Made by a program: the position numbers and the translations under genes. DNA of 64,000 nucleotides from positions 1 through 64,000 of the forward strand of contig JAJYAG010000008.1 in assembly GCA_021779665.1 (NCBI GenBank). Direction: 5' to 3'. Positions 7,072-16,215 of this stretch are shown piece by piece. This DNA is from Bacteroidota bacterium (GTDB lineage Bacteria; Bacteroidota; Bacteroidia; Bacteroidales; JAAUTT01). Numbering within the stretch: position 1 is the first letter of the stretch; each line of letters begins with the position of its first letter. The notes under the pieces were generated by a model. It did no database searches and was not told the origin of the DNA. It was given only the letters and a program-made list of their open reading frames with translations.

Positions 7072-8493
7072 ATGCCTCTTATTATTCTTGCCCTGGGTAT
7101 AATTTTACTTTTAATACTGATTGTTAAGTTTAAGTGGAATGCGTTTTTCTCGCTTTTAGCAGCTTCATTAACAGTGGGGCTGCTCAACGGGATGAACCTT
7201 CAGCAGGTATTGGAGTCCGTTCTTAACGGAATTGGAGGTACCCTCGGGAAAATAATCCTGATCCTCACCTTTGGAGCAATGCTCGGAAAGCTTATCGAAG
7301 AAAGTGGTGCCGCCCACACAATTACTTACAGGCTTATCGACCTGATGGGGCTTAAAAATGTGCAGTATGCCATTCTCATTACCGGTTTTCTTGTGGGGTT
7401 GCCGATGATGTACAATGCCAGCTTCCTGGTTTTGATACCGCTTATATACACATTTGCGACCACGGCCCGGTTACCGCTTCTGTACCTCGGGATTCCGCTT
7501 TCGGCTTCACTTTCGATAGCGCATGCCTATTTGCCCCCACATCCTGCACCAACTTATGTTTCATTGATTTATAATGCCAATATCAACCAGGTATTACTCA
7601 TAGGACTTATTCCCGTTATTCCCGCCTGTTTGCTTGCCGGAATTCTGCTCTCTAAATTCTTTCGGAGGCTCGATGTGAAACCGCCCTTAGAACTTCATCA
7701 GGAGCATACGTTTAAAAAAGAGGAATTACCTGGTTTGGGAAGAAGCATTCTGGCAGCCCTTACTCCTGTAATCCTGATGTTATTTGGCGCAGTTGCCGAT
7801 ATGATTTTTGGGCCGGCACCTTCAAAAGCCGATATGATTGCAAAAGGAATTCCGGATCTCACTGCTTTTTACCAGAACCTTTTGGCAGCTCACGGGTGGC
7901 AGCACGCCACAGCAAGTATAATGGCTCATGTTCTCACCGTTATAAAATTCCTGAGCGACGCAAACATTGCTTTGTTTATGGCTGTGTTAGCCGGCATTGC
8001 AACCCTTGGTTTGCGAAACGGAAGAAATATGGAAAGCGTGATGAAAATGCTCGGAAATGCTGTAGGCTCCATTGCCATGATCATCCTGATTATTGCTGCG
8101 GGAGGCGCTTTTTCGCAAGTGCTGAAAGACAGTCAGATTAACCAGTACATAAGTGGTATTGCTGTTAACTTCCATTTCAATCCCCTTGTGCTTGCTTTTT
8201 GTGTGGCTGCGCTCATCCGTCTGGCTGTGGGCTCCGCAACGGTAGCCACCATGACAGCCGCTCCCATTATGGTGCCCATAGCCATGCAGGCCGGCATCGC
8301 GCCTGAACTTATGGTGTTGGCAACCGGCTCAGGAAGTCTCATGTTTTCGCATTTCAACGACATCGGCTTCTGGATGTTTAAAGAATATTACAATGTAAGT
8401 ATCAAACACACCTTTTTAATCTGGACCGTGATGGAAAGCATTGTGGGTTTGGTGGGACTGGCAGTTTGTATTGTTATTCAATTGATGTTTTAA
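7072..8493 (+). CDS. GntP-family permease (gluconate or sugar-acid:H+ symporter)
   Basis: A 473-residue, very hydrophobic inner-membrane protein with about 12-14 predicted helices. It has the GntP family features GLPMMYNASFLVLIPL and HAYLPPHPAP in the first half. The C-terminal repeat carries GSATVATMTAAPIMVP and SGSLMFSHFNDIGFWMFKEY, both strongly conserved in gluconate permeases. ATG 7072 follows the amidohydrolase stop by four bases and gives a normal N-terminus (MPLIILALGI), so I discarded an upstream in-frame ATG at 7003 inside the previous gene. It probably imports a sugar acid handled by the preceding enzyme. Confidence 0.88.
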   Translation: MPLIILALGIILLLILIVKFKWNAFFSLLAASLTVGLLNGMNLQQVLESVLNGIGGTLGKIILILTFGAMLGKLIEESGAAHTITYRLIDLMGLKNVQYAILITGFLVGLPMMYNASFLVLIPLIYTFATTARLPLLYLGIPLSASLSIAHAYLPPHPAPTYVSLIYNANINQVLLIGLIPVIPACLLAGILLSKFFRRLDVKPPLELHQEHTFKKEELPGLGRSILAALTPVILMLFGAVADMIFGPAPSKADMIAKGIPDLTAFYQNLLAAHGWQHATASIMAHVLTVIKFLSDANIALFMAVLAGIATLGLRNGRNMESVMKMLGNAVGSIAMIILIIAAGGAFSQVLKDSQINQYISGIAVNFHFNPLVLAFCVAALIRLAVGSATVATMTAAPIMVPIAMQAGIAPELMVLATGSGSLMFSHFNDIGFWMFKEYYNVSIKHTFLIWTVMESIVGLVGLAVCIVIQLMF

Positions 8494-8505
8494 TGATGTA
8501 ACCTT

Positions 8506-9021
8506 ATGATAATGAAAAAGCTCTTTATTATTTTCTTAACCCTGGGTTTAAGTTTTACACTTGCCAATGCCCAGTCGAACTTTACCAGCCAGCTAATTGG
8601 AGTTGGTGTTGTTGTAAAAGATCTTGACAAATCGGTTGACTTTTATGTGAATGCCATTGGAATGGTTAAGACAGGAGGCTTTAGCCTTGATGCCGATTTT
8701 GCAAAACGTTCGGGGCTTTCGAATGGTGTTCCGTTTTCGGTGGTTGTGTTAAAGCTCGAGAACAGCGATCAGGCAAACGAATGGAAGCTGATGAGCTTCG
8801 GAAACAATCCGAAACATAAGAAATCAACTCATGTGCAGGACGACCTTGGAATGCAAAATATCACCATCAATGTGAAAGCATTAAATCCCGTTATCGAAAG
8901 ACTGAAGCAAAAAGGAGTAAAATTTCTGGGCGATATACCCACACCACTCTCCGGCGACCGCTTTTTTCTGCTGGTTCAGGACACTGAAGGTAATTTTGTG
9001 GAATTGATCGGTCCAAAGTAG
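8506..9021 (+). CDS. Exported VOC-family (glyoxalase/dioxygenase fold) protein
   Basis: A 171-residue protein (169 if it starts at ATG 8512) with a clear signal peptide ending TLANAQ. One vicinal-oxygen-chelate module pair follows, with the motifs GVGVVVKDLDKSVDFYVNAI and LVQDTEGNFVELIG. The last Glu and an earlier His/Gln region are the usual metal ligands of this fold. VOC proteins include lyases, epimerases and dioxygenases, and secreted versions are uncommon. It is the last gene of the 3580-9021 run, 12 bases after the permease. Function unknown. Confidence 0.75.
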   Translation: MIMKKLFIIFLTLGLSFTLANAQSNFTSQLIGVGVVVKDLDKSVDFYVNAIGMVKTGGFSLDADFAKRSGLSNGVPFSVVVLKLENSDQANEWKLMSFGNNPKHKKSTHVQDDLGMQNITINVKALNPVIERLKQKGVKFLGDIPTPLSGDRFFLLVQDTEGNFVELIGPK

Positions 9022-9076
9022 AAGGATAATTTGACTGATGGTTCTCAGGAATCATTCAGTTATTGGTTTTATGAAT

Positions 9077-9125
9077 AGTAGTAGTTTTGAACAGCCGGAC
9101 GTAGTGATATGTTCGGCTGTTATTG
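9077..9125 (+). other. Structured intergenic element A (hairpin with conserved loop), 3' of the VOC gene
   Basis: AACAGCCGGAC (9090-9100) pairs with GTTCGGCTGTT (9111-9121), 11 pairs including one G-U, around the loop GTAGTGATAT. It is preceded by TAGTAGTAGTTTTG and followed by ATTGTTTT. The flank, the GTAGTGAT loop and the trailing ATTG recur at 29511-29560, while the stem bases differ there in a compensatory way. It can serve as a terminator for the 3580-9021 operon. The conserved loop suggests a specific RNA or repeat element. Confidence 0.65.
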
Positions 9126-9179
9126 TTTTGGATGTTAAGAAAGGATATAATGTTGTGTTCGTTTTTCGGCAGTTTGCAT

Positions 9180-9187
9180 TAGATTTG
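9180..9187 (+). promoter_or_regulatory. -7 promoter box of the ECF sigma gene
   Basis: TAGATTTG matches TAnnTTTG exactly, with a TTG-type -33 candidate at 9153-9155. Transcription would begin a few bases before the ATG at 9199. This places the gene start at 9199-9212. Confidence 0.5.
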
Positions 9188-9211
9188 TAAAAAAACTAAT
9201 GCAAGACTTTT

Positions 9212-9784
9212 TTGGATAACGAACCTGATTTTAACGATGTTGTTTTCGATAATATTTTCCGGGACTATTATAAAAGTCTCAGAGCTTATGCTTTCAGGTA
9301 TGTTGGCGATCTGTTTGCCGCCGAAGATATTGTTCAGGATGTGTTCTTCCAGTTATGGGAAAAGCGCAACGAGCTTCAAAAAATAAATTCTATACGTTCA
9401 TACTTATTCACTTCTGTTTTTAATAAGGCATCTAATTATTCCAAACACAGGAAAATTGTAGAAAAATATAAATCGGGAAGCAAATCGGCTTTTTCAGAAC
9501 TTGAAGATTATTATCACCAGCAAATAAACGATGTAACAGAAAGTATTCTTGCACTTGAACTTGAGCACAGAATTGCTGAGATTATAAATGATTTCCCTGA
9601 GCAATGTAAAAATGTTTTTCTGTTAAGTCGCGAAAAAGGTTTAAAGAACCAGGAAATCGCAGACAAATTAGGCGTTTCCATTAAGGCAGTTGAAAAACAA
9701 ATAACCAAAGCGCTGATGATTATGCGCGAAAACCTAAAGGATTACCTGCTTTTTATCTTAGCCATAATTTCATTCAAAATATAA
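9212..9784 (+). CDS. ECF RNA polymerase sigma factor (Bacteroides family 1, FecI-like)
   Basis: A 190-residue ECF sigma factor that would direct transcription of the adjacent PUL when released by its FecR anti-sigma. Region 2 is seen in YYKSLRAYAFRYVGDLFAAEDIVQDVFFQLW (given here across residues 11-41). Region 4 helix-turn-helix is seen in LKNQEIADKLGVSIKAVEKQ. The only start in this frame is TTG at 9212, because a TAA lies in frame at 9197. An ATG at 9199 would join the frame if the T6 run at 9208-9213 had five Ts, giving MQDFLDNEPDF. So either TTG is used or one base is over-called. The FecR gene follows 100 bases downstream. Confidence 0.88.
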   Translation: MDNEPDFNDVVFDNIFRDYYKSLRAYAFRYVGDLFAAEDIVQDVFFQLWEKRNELQKINSIRSYLFTSVFNKASNYSKHRKIVEKYKSGSKSAFSELEDYYHQQINDVTESILALELEHRIAEIINDFPEQCKNVFLLSREKGLKNQEIADKLGVSIKAVEKQITKALMIMRENLKDYLLFILAIISFKI

Positions 9785-9884
9785 AATCTCCAGAACCTTA
9801 AAAGGTTGCATCACCTTAAAAAAAATTAAAACAGGAGGTGGGGTAAAAATAATTTGAGTTGTCTGGGTTAATACAAGCTAAAAA

Positions 9885-10964
9885 ATGGATCAGGAAAATT
9901 TTTACGATGTTATTGCTCGTTACCTCGATGGTTCTGCTTCGGAGAAGGAAGCAGAAATGCTGCTCGAATGGTTAAAAGCTGATAAACAAAACATGAAATT
10001 GTTTATCGACTTAAAAGACCTATGGCTAAAAACAGGTACGCTTAACAAGGAAGATAAGGAAACTGAAGCTGCCCTGCTAAGGTTTAAAAACAAATTAAAA
10101 AATAATAACAGAATTTCCTTTAACCGGAAAGTACAACTAATGCGTTATGGGAACATTGCAGCCGTGCTTATTATAGCAGTTCTTACCGGAATATTATTGT
10201 TCCGCAATGGTGGCAGCAATAACGCTATTACATCGGAGCAATTCACCGAAACAATCATACCCCTGGGTCAAAAAGGGAAAGTTATACTTCCCGATGGTAC
10301 AAAAATCTCACTGAATTCGGGCTCAAAGCTCCGGTATCCTTCCAATTTCAATGGCACTGCCCGCGAAGTTTACCTGGAAGGCGAAGCTTATTTTAATGTT
10401 GCTCATAACCAGGAAAAACCGTTTCTGGTGCACTCGGGGAAATTAACTGTAAAGGTTCTGGGTACAGTATTCAACATGAAAGCCTATTCGGGCGACAATA
10501 AAATTGAAACCACACTGATTTCGGGTTCGGTAAAAATTCTCGAACAAACCAATGCGAGCCTGGAAGAAGTAGCTATGCTTAAACCCAATGAGCAGGCTGT
10601 TTATATCATGTCCAGCCGAAAAATTTCAGTAAACAGATTTGCCGGAACTGAATCTGCTGATGTTTTAAAGGCGGAGAAATCCAGAGAGACGGTTAATGTG
10701 CAGGTTTCACAAATGGAAACCGTTACCATGTGGAAAGATCAAAAACTTGTATTTGCTGATGAAACTCTGGATGAGATGGCTCAGAAACTTGAACGCTGGT
10801 ATGGCAAACCTGTTCATATCGAGAGTGAGAGCCTAAAGAGCAATAGGTATTCAGGGAAATTTATCTATAACGAAACGATATACCAGGTTCTTGAAGTAAT
10901 AAGGCTTACCACCGATTTAAACTATTATGAAAAGGACCACGAAATTTATATTAACGCTAAGTAA
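9885..10964 (+). CDS. FecR-family anti-sigma factor (transmembrane)
   Basis: A 359-residue single-pass inner-membrane protein. The cytoplasmic N-terminus (about 1-85) holds the sigma factor. The membrane helix IAAVLIIAVLTGILLF lies near residue 95. The periplasmic FecR domain (about 120-215) includes VILPDGTKISLNSGSKLRYP and GEAYFNVAHNQEKPFLV. A C-terminal DUF4974/STN-contacting domain includes FADETLDEMAQKLERWYG. It relays a signal from the STN domain of the SusC at 11124 to the sigma factor at 9212. The 100-base gap before it contains a strong purine run (GGAGGTGGGG near 9835) not placed to serve its ATG. Confidence 0.92.
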   Translation: MDQENFYDVIARYLDGSASEKEAEMLLEWLKADKQNMKLFIDLKDLWLKTGTLNKEDKETEAALLRFKNKLKNNNRISFNRKVQLMRYGNIAAVLIIAVLTGILLFRNGGSNNAITSEQFTETIIPLGQKGKVILPDGTKISLNSGSKLRYPSNFNGTAREVYLEGEAYFNVAHNQEKPFLVHSGKLTVKVLGTVFNMKAYSGDNKIETTLISGSVKILEQTNASLEEVAMLKPNEQAVYIMSSRKISVNRFAGTESADVLKAEKSRETVNVQVSQMETVTMWKDQKLVFADETLDEMAQKLERWYGKPVHIESESLKSNRYSGKFIYNETIYQVLEVIRLTTDLNYYEKDHEIYINAK

Positions 10965-11123
10965 AACCTAATAAAAACAGAATGCCTATGAGATAAAGAA
11001 CTAACTACAAAAAAATACCGGAAAATGCTACCAACATTTACCGGTACAATTAAAACAAATTAACTGCTGAATATGCCCTACCAAGACTCTTCAGCTATTT
11101 ATTTACTTTAAACACTCAAAGTT

Positions 11124-14100
11124 ATGATAAAAACTAAACTATCATTTCGTCTATACCAAAAATTTTTATATAAATATTTGTTGGTTATGAAAATCACTAC
11201 ACTACTGCTAATATTAACCAGCCTTCAGATTTCCGCTTCTGTTTACTCCCAGAATACAAAAGTAAATATCAAAGCCCGGAATAACTCTATTATTGAGATA
11301 TTCAACGAAATCGAAAGGCAAAGCGAATTCCGTATTTTTTATAAAACCGATATGCTCGATTTGAATAAAAAATACGATTTTGATGTTAAGGAAATCAGTG
11401 TTTCGGAGGTACTGAATAACTTGTTAAGTAATTCGAATACCTCTTACAAACTCGTTGATAAAATTATTGTGATAACACCTGTTAAAAATGGGATACAACA
11501 GCAAAAGGTCAGTGGAACGGTTTCTGATGCTGTAACCGGAGAAGCACTTCTAGGTGTAAATATTATTATTGAATCTACAACTATTGGAACAGTCACTGAT
11601 TATTCCGGGAAGTTCTCAATAGATTTACCAGCTCAAAATTCAGTCTTGGTTATATCATCAGTAGGATATAATACGGAGAGGATTGAGGTTGCCGGACGAA
11701 ACAACTTAGATGTAAAACTAGTTCCTGATATCAAGAGTTTGGAGGAGGTTGTAGTTGTTGGTTACGGAACACAGCTTAAAAAAGAAGTAACAGGTGCCGT
11801 AACAAGTATAAAGGAAGAAAGTTTTAATAAAGGTGCTATTACAAATTCACCTCTTCAGCTTGTACAGGGGAAAATAGCAGGTCTTGCTATTTCAAGAAAT
11901 TCAGGTGGCGACCCTACAGCAGGTGTGCAAATGCAGGTTCGAGGCGTTTCCACGGTAAGAGGAAGCGAAGCTCCACTTGTAATTATCGATGGTATTCCTG
12001 GTGGAAACCTGAACACCATTGTTCCAGAAGATGTTGAATCAATTGATGTGTTACGCGATGGTGCTGCCGCTGCTATTTACGGAACCCGTGGGACGAACGG
12101 TGTTGTGCTTGTTACCACAAAACGCGGCAAAGCCGGAAAACCAACCGTTGAATATTCGGCTTATGCTTATACTGAGACTTGGGCTAAAAAACCTGAAGTA
12201 CTCAATGGCGACGATTGGCGAAAAATGAAAACTGATTTCCTGAATTCGGGAAATCAAACGCTGATAAACAAAGCTTCATCGCTTGTAGATTATGGTGGGA
12301 ATACCGACTGGTTCAATGAAATAACTAAAAAATCCATCAGCAGTGTACATAATCTTTCCATTTCAGGAGGTTCTGAAACCACTAAGTATCATGCCTCTTT
12401 AAACTATCGCGACCTGAATGGTTTTATCCGTGAATCGTCAAATGATATCTGGAATGGAAGAATTTCTCTTACTCACAAAGGTCTAAAAGATAAGCTTGAA
12501 GTTCAGATGAATCTGGCAGGCACTTCACGTACAGGTCATCCCATAAATTATCGTGTATATCGTGAAGCTATGCAACGCAATCCAACATTAACCGTTTATA
12601 ATCCCGACGGAACTTTCAATGAAAATTCCAGTTATGGTGGGGAATATGCGAATCCTGTAGCTATGTTGAAGCAAACTCAGGACGACCAGCAAAGGAGTGA
12701 AATGTTGGCGAGCACAATGGCAACATTGGAAATAATTGATGGTCTGAAGTTCTCAACTACCATTGCCCTCCAGAAGTATAATGAAATAAACGGATATTAC
12801 CTCAGCCGCGATAATTTCCAAAGCATACAGAGTGGCTCTATGGGCGAAGCCAACCGGAGCGCAGCACAGAATGTGGACAGAACGCTTGAGTCGATGTTAA
12901 ATTATGTAAAATCAGTTAATGGTATTCATAATATCAACATTATGGGTGGTTATAGTTACCAGGATTTTGTTTATGAGCAATTTAGTGCATCAAACAGGTA
13001 CTTTATCACCGATGCATTCGGGTATAATAACCTGGCTGCCGGTTTGCAGCTTCAGGATAATAAATACAGGAACGGGGATGTTTCCAGTTACAAGAATGCA
13101 AGCAGACTAATTGCTTTATTTGGAAGAGTTAACTACAATTTCAAAGGAAAATATCTGGCAAGTTTAAGCTTGCGCCGTGAAGGGTCTTCAAAGTTTGGTT
13201 CGGAAAAAAAATGGGGAATGTTCCCGGCAGTATCTCTAGGTTGGAATATTTCTGAGGAAAATTTCATGAAAGGCCTTTCCTTTATTAATAATCTTAAATT
13301 AAGAGCTGGTTATGGAATAACCGGAAATCAGGGTATTGGCAATTATATTTCTCTCGAGAGATTAAGTCCTGCCGGAATGATGCTTTATCAGGGAGTTTGG
13401 ATCCCGGGCTATGGTCCCAGCAGCAATCCCAATCCTGACCTGCAATGGGAGAAAAAATCGGAAAAAAACATCGGTTTGGATATGAGTATTCTTAATGAAA
13501 GACTCTCGTTCAATCTCGATCTTTACAACCGAACAACAACTGATCTTCTTTACGAATACTCGGTACCAGTTCCACCAAACCTTTTTAACAGGATATGGAC
13601 CAATGTGGGTAAAATGAGCAATAAAGGTATAGAGTTAACTATCAATGCAACCCCTCTAAAAGTGAACGGATTTACATGGACGACCAATTTCAATATTTCA
13701 TATAATAAAAATAAATTGGAAACCTTGTCAAATAATGTGTATCAGACAAAATTCCAGGATCTTCAGAATATCGGTAATCCGGGACTTAACTCAACTCCGG
13801 CTTTTCGGCTTGAAGAAGGACAACCTGTTGGAAATATGTTTGCATACAAATTTGCAGGTTTGACTGATGATGGCAAATGGCTGTTCTGGGATAAAGCCAA
13901 TACTAAAAAATTAAAGTCAAATGAGGCAAAATATGAAGACAAGCGCGTTGTTGGAAATGGTTTACCTAAAAACTGGATGGGTTTCACCAATACCTTTAAT
14001 TACAAGAACTTCGACTTAACTGTATTTTTCAGAGGCGCGTTTGGTTTTGACATTATAAACACTCAACGTCTTTTCTTTGAAAACAAAAACCTCCTGCCAA

Positions 14101-14405
14101 ACAATCTCCTGAAATCAGCTTTATCAAGTCCGGTTCTTGATGATCCTCAGTATTCCGATTACTATATCGAGAAAGGTGATTACATTAAGCTTGATAATGT
14201 GACTATCGGTTATTCTCTCCCATCTAAAATTTCTTGGATTAAGAATTTAAGGGTTTATGCTGCCGGTCAAAACCTCGTGACATTCACTGGGTATAAAGGT
14301 CAGGACCCCGAAATTTCTATTTCCGGACTTACCCCGGGTTTGGATACCCGCTTCCTGTATCCAAGTGTAAAAACTTTCTCAGTAGGCTTAAGTGCTAAAT
14401 TCTAA
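11124..14405 (+). CDS. SusC/RagA-type TonB-linked outer-membrane transporter with N-terminal STN signalling domain
   Basis: A 1093-residue outer-membrane glycan importer. After a signal peptide ending SVYSQ come a secretin/TonB short N-terminal (STN) domain (about 47-117) and a carboxypeptidase-regulatory-like barrel-top domain (about 130-200). The TonB-box region EEVVVVGYGTQLKKEVTGAV, the plug with GVSTVRGSEAPLVIIDGIPG and VLVTTKRGKAG, and a 22-strand barrel ending with an aromatic-rich strand and terminal Phe follow. The STN domain is the diagnostic partner of FecR anti-sigma factors such as the one directly upstream. An inner Met (residue 22) is an alternative start. SusD follows after 11 bases. 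Confidence 0.95.
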   Translation: MIKTKLSFRLYQKFLYKYLLVMKITTLLLILTSLQISASVYSQNTKVNIKARNNSIIEIFNEIERQSEFRIFYKTDMLDLNKKYDFDVKEISVSEVLNNLLSNSNTSYKLVDKIIVITPVKNGIQQQKVSGTVSDAVTGEALLGVNIIIESTTIGTVTDYSGKFSIDLPAQNSVLVISSVGYNTERIEVAGRNNLDVKLVPDIKSLEEVVVVGYGTQLKKEVTGAVTSIKEESFNKGAITNSPLQLVQGKIAGLAISRNSGGDPTAGVQMQVRGVSTVRGSEAPLVIIDGIPGGNLNTIVPEDVESIDVLRDGAAAAIYGTRGTNGVVLVTTKRGKAGKPTVEYSAYAYTETWAKKPEVLNGDDWRKMKTDFLNSGNQTLINKASSLVDYGGNTDWFNEITKKSISSVHNLSISGGSETTKYHASLNYRDLNGFIRESSNDIWNGRISLTHKGLKDKLEVQMNLAGTSRTGHPINYRVYREAMQRNPTLTVYNPDGTFNENSSYGGEYANPVAMLKQTQDDQQRSEMLASTMATLEIIDGLKFSTTIALQKYNEINGYYLSRDNFQSIQSGSMGEANRSAAQNVDRTLESMLNYVKSVNGIHNINIMGGYSYQDFVYEQFSASNRYFITDAFGYNNLAAGLQLQDNKYRNGDVSSYKNASRLIALFGRVNYNFKGKYLASLSLRREGSSKFGSEKKWGMFPAVSLGWNISEENFMKGLSFINNLKLRAGYGITGNQGIGNYISLERLSPAGMMLYQGVWIPGYGPSSNPNPDLQWEKKSEKNIGLDMSILNERLSFNLDLYNRTTTDLLYEYSVPVPPNLFNRIWTNVGKMSNKGIELTINATPLKVNGFTWTTNFNISYNKNKLETLSNNVYQTKFQDLQNIGNPGLNSTPAFRLEEGQPVGNMFAYKFAGLTDDGKWLFWDKANTKKLKSNEAKYEDKRVVGNGLPKNWMGFTNTFNYKNFDLTVFFRGAFGFDIINTQRLFFENKNLLPNNLLKSALSSPVLDDPQYSDYYIEKGDYIKLDNVTIGYSLPSKISWIKNLRVYAAGQNLVTFTGYKGQDPEISISGLTPGLDTRFLYPSVKTFSVGLSAKF

Positions 14406-14416
14406 AAAGTATAGTT

Positions 14417-15994
14417 ATGAAAAAGACATATTCAAAAATAATAGCATTGGCATTTCTTGCTTTAATTACCTTGAGATGCACCGATTTGGATGAAAAGCTT
14501 TACAGCGATGTTTTAAAAGATAATTTTTATCAGACTGAAAGCGAAATTGTGGCTGCGGTAGCTCCTGCCTATGGAGACTTACGTGGAATTTCGGGAGATA
14601 CCTGGGATTTAAACTCGCATTCCACCGACCAGACAATTATTCCAACCCGCGGACGTCACTGGTACGACGGTGGTCACTGGCAAAGAATTCATGAACACAC
14701 CTGGACCTCAGAAACTCCCCAAATGAATAATGCTTGGAATTATGCTTTTGGACGCATTAATAAAGCTAACCAGTTGCTTTTTCAATTAGGTAGTTTGTCT
14801 AATATCAACCCTCAGTTAAAGGATCAGTTTGTTACCGAATTAAAGATCATCCGGTCGTTTGGATATTACCATGCAATCGACTTTTTTGGTAATGTTCCTA
14901 TTGTTGACAAGTTCGATCTGCCCGCCGGTTTCAAACCATCAAATGAAACAGACTTTGCAACAGGCCGAAAAAAAGCATTCGATTTTGCTGTAAAGGACAT
15001 CACTGATAATATCGGGAATTTGTCAAGAAATGTAAATACAAGTACATATGGCAGGTTTCACAAGTGGGCTGCATATGCCCTTCTTGCCAAGTATTACATT
15101 AATTCACAGGTATGGACAGGGGTTTCAAGGTGGGACGATGTTATAACAGCCTGCGATTCCATTATTAAATCCGGAAAATTTAAACTCGAAACCGACTATT
15201 TTGCAAATTTCATTGCAAAAAATGAGGGGTCTAAAGAGAATATTTTCGTGATCCCCTATGATGAGGTTAAAACCGAATGGGGATTAACATGGTTTTTTAT
15301 GGGCCATCATATGGCAACCCAGCGTAAGTATAATACCACATGGACCCCTTGGAACGGTTTCTGCGCTCTTCCTTCTCATTACAAAACATTTGACCCAAAT
15401 GACAAAAGACGTTTAGGATGGATTACAGGAAAACAATATTCCTCTGCAGGTGAACTTTTAAAATGTACAGAAGAAAGTGCACCAAATCCTCTTGAATATA
15501 CAGTTGATTTTGGAAATATTTACGATCCAAATGACCAGGCTATATACGACCATAGAAATGCCAGAGAGTTTAATGGTGCCCGGTTTGTTAAATATGCTAT
15601 CGGGGCACTCCCAGGCTGGGGAATGGGGAATGATATAGCCGTTTACCGTTATGCAGATATACTCTTGTTGAAAGCCGAGGCCATTATGCGGAAAAACGGA
15701 GGTGTTGCTACTCAGGCTGCCGTCGACCTGGTTAATCAGGTACGGGCCCGTTCAATTAGTGATAATCCTTATACAATTCAAACCCTCACGTTGGATGCAT
15801 TATTAAAGGAAAGAAGCTGGGAATTTTATTATGAAGGCATGCGCCGGAACGACCTTGTACGGTATAACAAATTTGTGCGTGGGAATTGGGAATTCTACAA
15901 TCGTTCAAGCGAGAGTGACAACCGGAATGTATTCCCTATTCCTCAGTCTCAGATTAACTCAAACTCAAACCTTAAACAAAACCCTGGGTACTAA
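14417..15994 (+). CDS. SusD/RagB-type surface glycan-binding lipoprotein
   Basis: A 525-residue lid protein that closes over the SusC barrel and binds the polysaccharide. It is all-helical with TPR-like repeats and typical blocks: the KIIRSFGYYHAIDFFGNVPI region near residue 150, KWAAYALLAKYYINSQVW, and the C-terminal RYADILLLKAEAIMRKNG, LLKERSWEFYYEGMRRNDLV and FPIPQSQINSNSNLKQNPGY. The predicted lipid Cys lies in ITLRCTDLDE. The Arg directly before Cys is unusual for a lipobox, although the acidic residues after Cys fit the Bacteroidota surface-export signal. It pairs with the SusC at 11124. Confidence 0.95.
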   Translation: MKKTYSKIIALAFLALITLRCTDLDEKLYSDVLKDNFYQTESEIVAAVAPAYGDLRGISGDTWDLNSHSTDQTIIPTRGRHWYDGGHWQRIHEHTWTSETPQMNNAWNYAFGRINKANQLLFQLGSLSNINPQLKDQFVTELKIIRSFGYYHAIDFFGNVPIVDKFDLPAGFKPSNETDFATGRKKAFDFAVKDITDNIGNLSRNVNTSTYGRFHKWAAYALLAKYYINSQVWTGVSRWDDVITACDSIIKSGKFKLETDYFANFIAKNEGSKENIFVIPYDEVKTEWGLTWFFMGHHMATQRKYNTTWTPWNGFCALPSHYKTFDPNDKRRLGWITGKQYSSAGELLKCTEESAPNPLEYTVDFGNIYDPNDQAIYDHRNAREFNGARFVKYAIGALPGWGMGNDIAVYRYADILLLKAEAIMRKNGGVATQAAVDLVNQVRARSISDNPYTIQTLTLDALLKERSWEFYYEGMRRNDLVRYNKFVRGNWEFYNRSSESDNRNVFPIPQSQINSNSNLKQNPGY

Positions 15995-16014
15995 ATTTTT
16001 CTTGGTTAATTATT

Positions 16015-16053
16015 ATCAGCCTGTCTGCGCCTTTGCAGCAGGCTGATTTTTTT
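16015..16053 (+). terminator. Rho-independent terminator after SusD
   Basis: ATCAGCCTG (16015-16023) pairs perfectly with CAGGCTGAT (16039-16047) and is followed by a run of seven T. It lies 21 bases after the SusD stop, so the downstream lipoprotein and GH43 genes need readthrough or their own promoter. Confidence 0.85.
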
Positions 16054-16189
16054 AAATTTTCTATTTGCCTGAATTTTGCGTATTGCCGAATGTCCAACGC
16101 TAAGCAAAACTGGAGAGGGCATCAATAAAAATTTACCTAATGAGGCTTTATAATCAATTTTGATAAATTTCACAGTATCTTTTGCATTG

Positions 16190-16198
16190 TAACATTTG
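16190..16198 (+). promoter_or_regulatory. Possible -7 box before the unknown lipoprotein
   Basis: TAACATTTG is a TAnnTTTG-like box with one extra base, 17 bases before ATG 16216 and downstream of the SusD terminator. A matching -33 element is not clear. Confidence 0.35.
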
Positions 16199-16215
16199 AA
16201 TAATAAAATTTAACT

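Noticed and set aside
6219-7187. 322-residue open frame antisense to the amidohydrolase
   Set aside because: Shadow of a well-supported gene. It would run across two plus-strand genes and has no motifs.
9833-9845. Strong Shine-Dalgarno-like purine run before the FecR gene
   Set aside because: No start codon lies within 15 bases, and the FecR ATG is about 40 bases away, so it is not its ribosome site. Its meaning is unclear.
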